From the NCBI GenBank assembly GCA_964352775.1, contig CAYGTK010000003.1:1-64000 (forward strand): a stretch of 64,000 nt of DNA. Direction: 5' to 3'. Positions 63,697 through 64,000 of the stretch are shown piece by piece. The notes below the pieces were generated by a model, which saw only the letters and a list, made by a program, of their open reading frames with translations, did not search any database and was not told the origin of the DNA. This DNA comes from CAYGTK01 sp964352775. GTDB taxonomy: Bacteria > Bacteroidota > Bacteroidia > Chitinophagales > CAIOSU01. The translations under genes and the position numbers were made by a program. Within the stretch, counting starts at the first letter, position 1; every line of letters begins with the position of its first letter.

Positions 63697-64000
63697 CTAC
63701 TTCCGCAAGTGATAGCCTTTAGGCTGAGTAAAGGCACGTATCCCAGAGAACGACAAGGTAGACCCTATACCCGAATGCCCGCGGCCCGACCAAGGTAGGT
63801 TGGCGCTTACTCTATCGCAGCAGTTCCAATAGCTTGTTCCGCTATTCATTTGGCTGAGGATGTGTTCTGCTTGCTTTTGATCTTCAGTAAAAACGGCACT
63901 GGTTAATCCGTACTGCGTATCCTTCATTAGCTTGATGGCTTCCTCATCATCTTTCACTTTTTGGATGCCGATAATGGGCCCAAAGCTCTCTTCTTTCATC
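63697..64000 (-). CDS. aldehyde dehydrogenase, C-terminal fragment (runs off the window)
   Basis: The last 100 residues of an NAD(P)-dependent aldehyde dehydrogenase: EESFGPIIGIQKVKDDEEAI is the conserved region with the cofactor-binding Glu-Phe, followed by GLTSAVFTED and a C-terminal ANLPWSGRGHSGIG pattern. The catalytic cysteine and start codon lie outside the window at the right edge. The closing PWSGRG.SG.G...S..GIRAFTQPK pattern is typical of the semialdehyde dehydrogenase-like branch, but the substrate cannot be given. Confidence 0.88.
   Translation of the reverse strand, partial: MKEESFGPIIGIQKVKDDEEAIKLMKDTQYGLTSAVFTEDQKQAEHILSQMNSGTSYWNCCDRVSANLPWSGRGHSGIGSTLSFSGIRAFTQPKGYHLRK

Noticed and set aside
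1..64000. tRNA, rRNA, prophage, integrase or insertion-sequence genes
   Set aside because: Scanning the spacers and the proteins shows no cloverleaf-like sequence, transposase, integrase or phage structural protein; the spacers are mostly too short to hold them.

Overview
This window looks like chromosomal DNA from a gliding-type member of the Bacteroidota, most likely close to the Flavobacteriia. The evidence is: (i) gliding/type IX secretion lipoprotein and transporter genes gldA, gldF, gldG, gldD, gldE and gldB; (ii) five secreted proteins ending in a type A T9SS C-terminal sorting domain (the YPNP...G.Y.... pattern); (iii) promoter-like TAnnTTTG elements and few Shine-Dalgarno sequences; (iv) family markers such as the mutY-ssb-gldE-gldD order, an AURKAIP1/COX24-type 30-residue basic protein and a DUF4956-VTC pair. 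Genes are very tightly packed, and several convergent or consecutive neighbours overlap by 1-11 bases. Two runs of ten N (17080-17089 and 19133-19142) show that this is a draft scaffold. I see no rRNA, tRNA, CRISPR array, prophage or insertion sequence.

Layout. 1-7.4 kb: a membrane protein, a T9SS cargo protein, then gldA-gldF-gldG-DUF4340-dnaN. 7.4-14.3 kb: PKD-containing T9SS cargo, DUF502 membrane protein, class III aminotransferase, MORN-repeat lipoprotein and a divergent Cache-HAMP histidine kinase. 14.3-20.5 kb (minus strand): a tight block running tktN half, two secreted VWA proteins, tktC half, ECF sigma factor, putative anti-sigma factor and a Spy-like periplasmic protein. 20.6-23.9 kb: large T9SS cargo, SanA-like protein, DUF1801 protein and a small lipoprotein. 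23.9-29.5 kb (minus): mutY-ssb-gldE-gldD-recG. 29.6-32.6 kb: HU/IHF, TPR protein, small basic protein, RNase G. 32.5-36.8 kb: nadE and an outer-membrane barrel, divergent from gldB-prohibitin. 36.8-45.8 kb: M23 peptidase, di-heme peroxidase, metF, birA, rsfS-ftsH, lpxH, a secreted beta-rich protein and prfA. 45.9-50.4 kb: two T9SS proteins, a repeat-bearing intergenic region, an orphan membrane protein and an SRPBCC protein. 50.4-55.9 kb: uvrA, a second ECF sigma factor with a small partner, recA. 55.9-64 kb: an AT-rich orphan, a repeat island, VTC-DUF4956, glyQS, a membrane SGNH hydrolase, a SulP transporter, a small membrane protein and the C-terminal end of an aldehyde dehydrogenase.

How the genes fit together. 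Most of the window is housekeeping: replication and repair (dnaN, recG, ssb, mutY, uvrA, recA), translation (prfA, glyQS, rsfS, rng), cofactors and envelope (nadE, metF, birA, lpxH, ftsH). It is interleaved with the gliding/T9SS machinery and its cargo. The least conventional arrangement is the transketolase split into two subunits whose genes are separated by two co-directional secreted VWA paralogues, followed by a sigma/anti-sigma/Spy-like cassette. Other points of interest are palindromes between uvrA and the second sigma factor, nested palindromes in front of the SulP gene, a dispersed repeat of about 58 bp shared by two intergenic regions, and a structured region ahead of recA.
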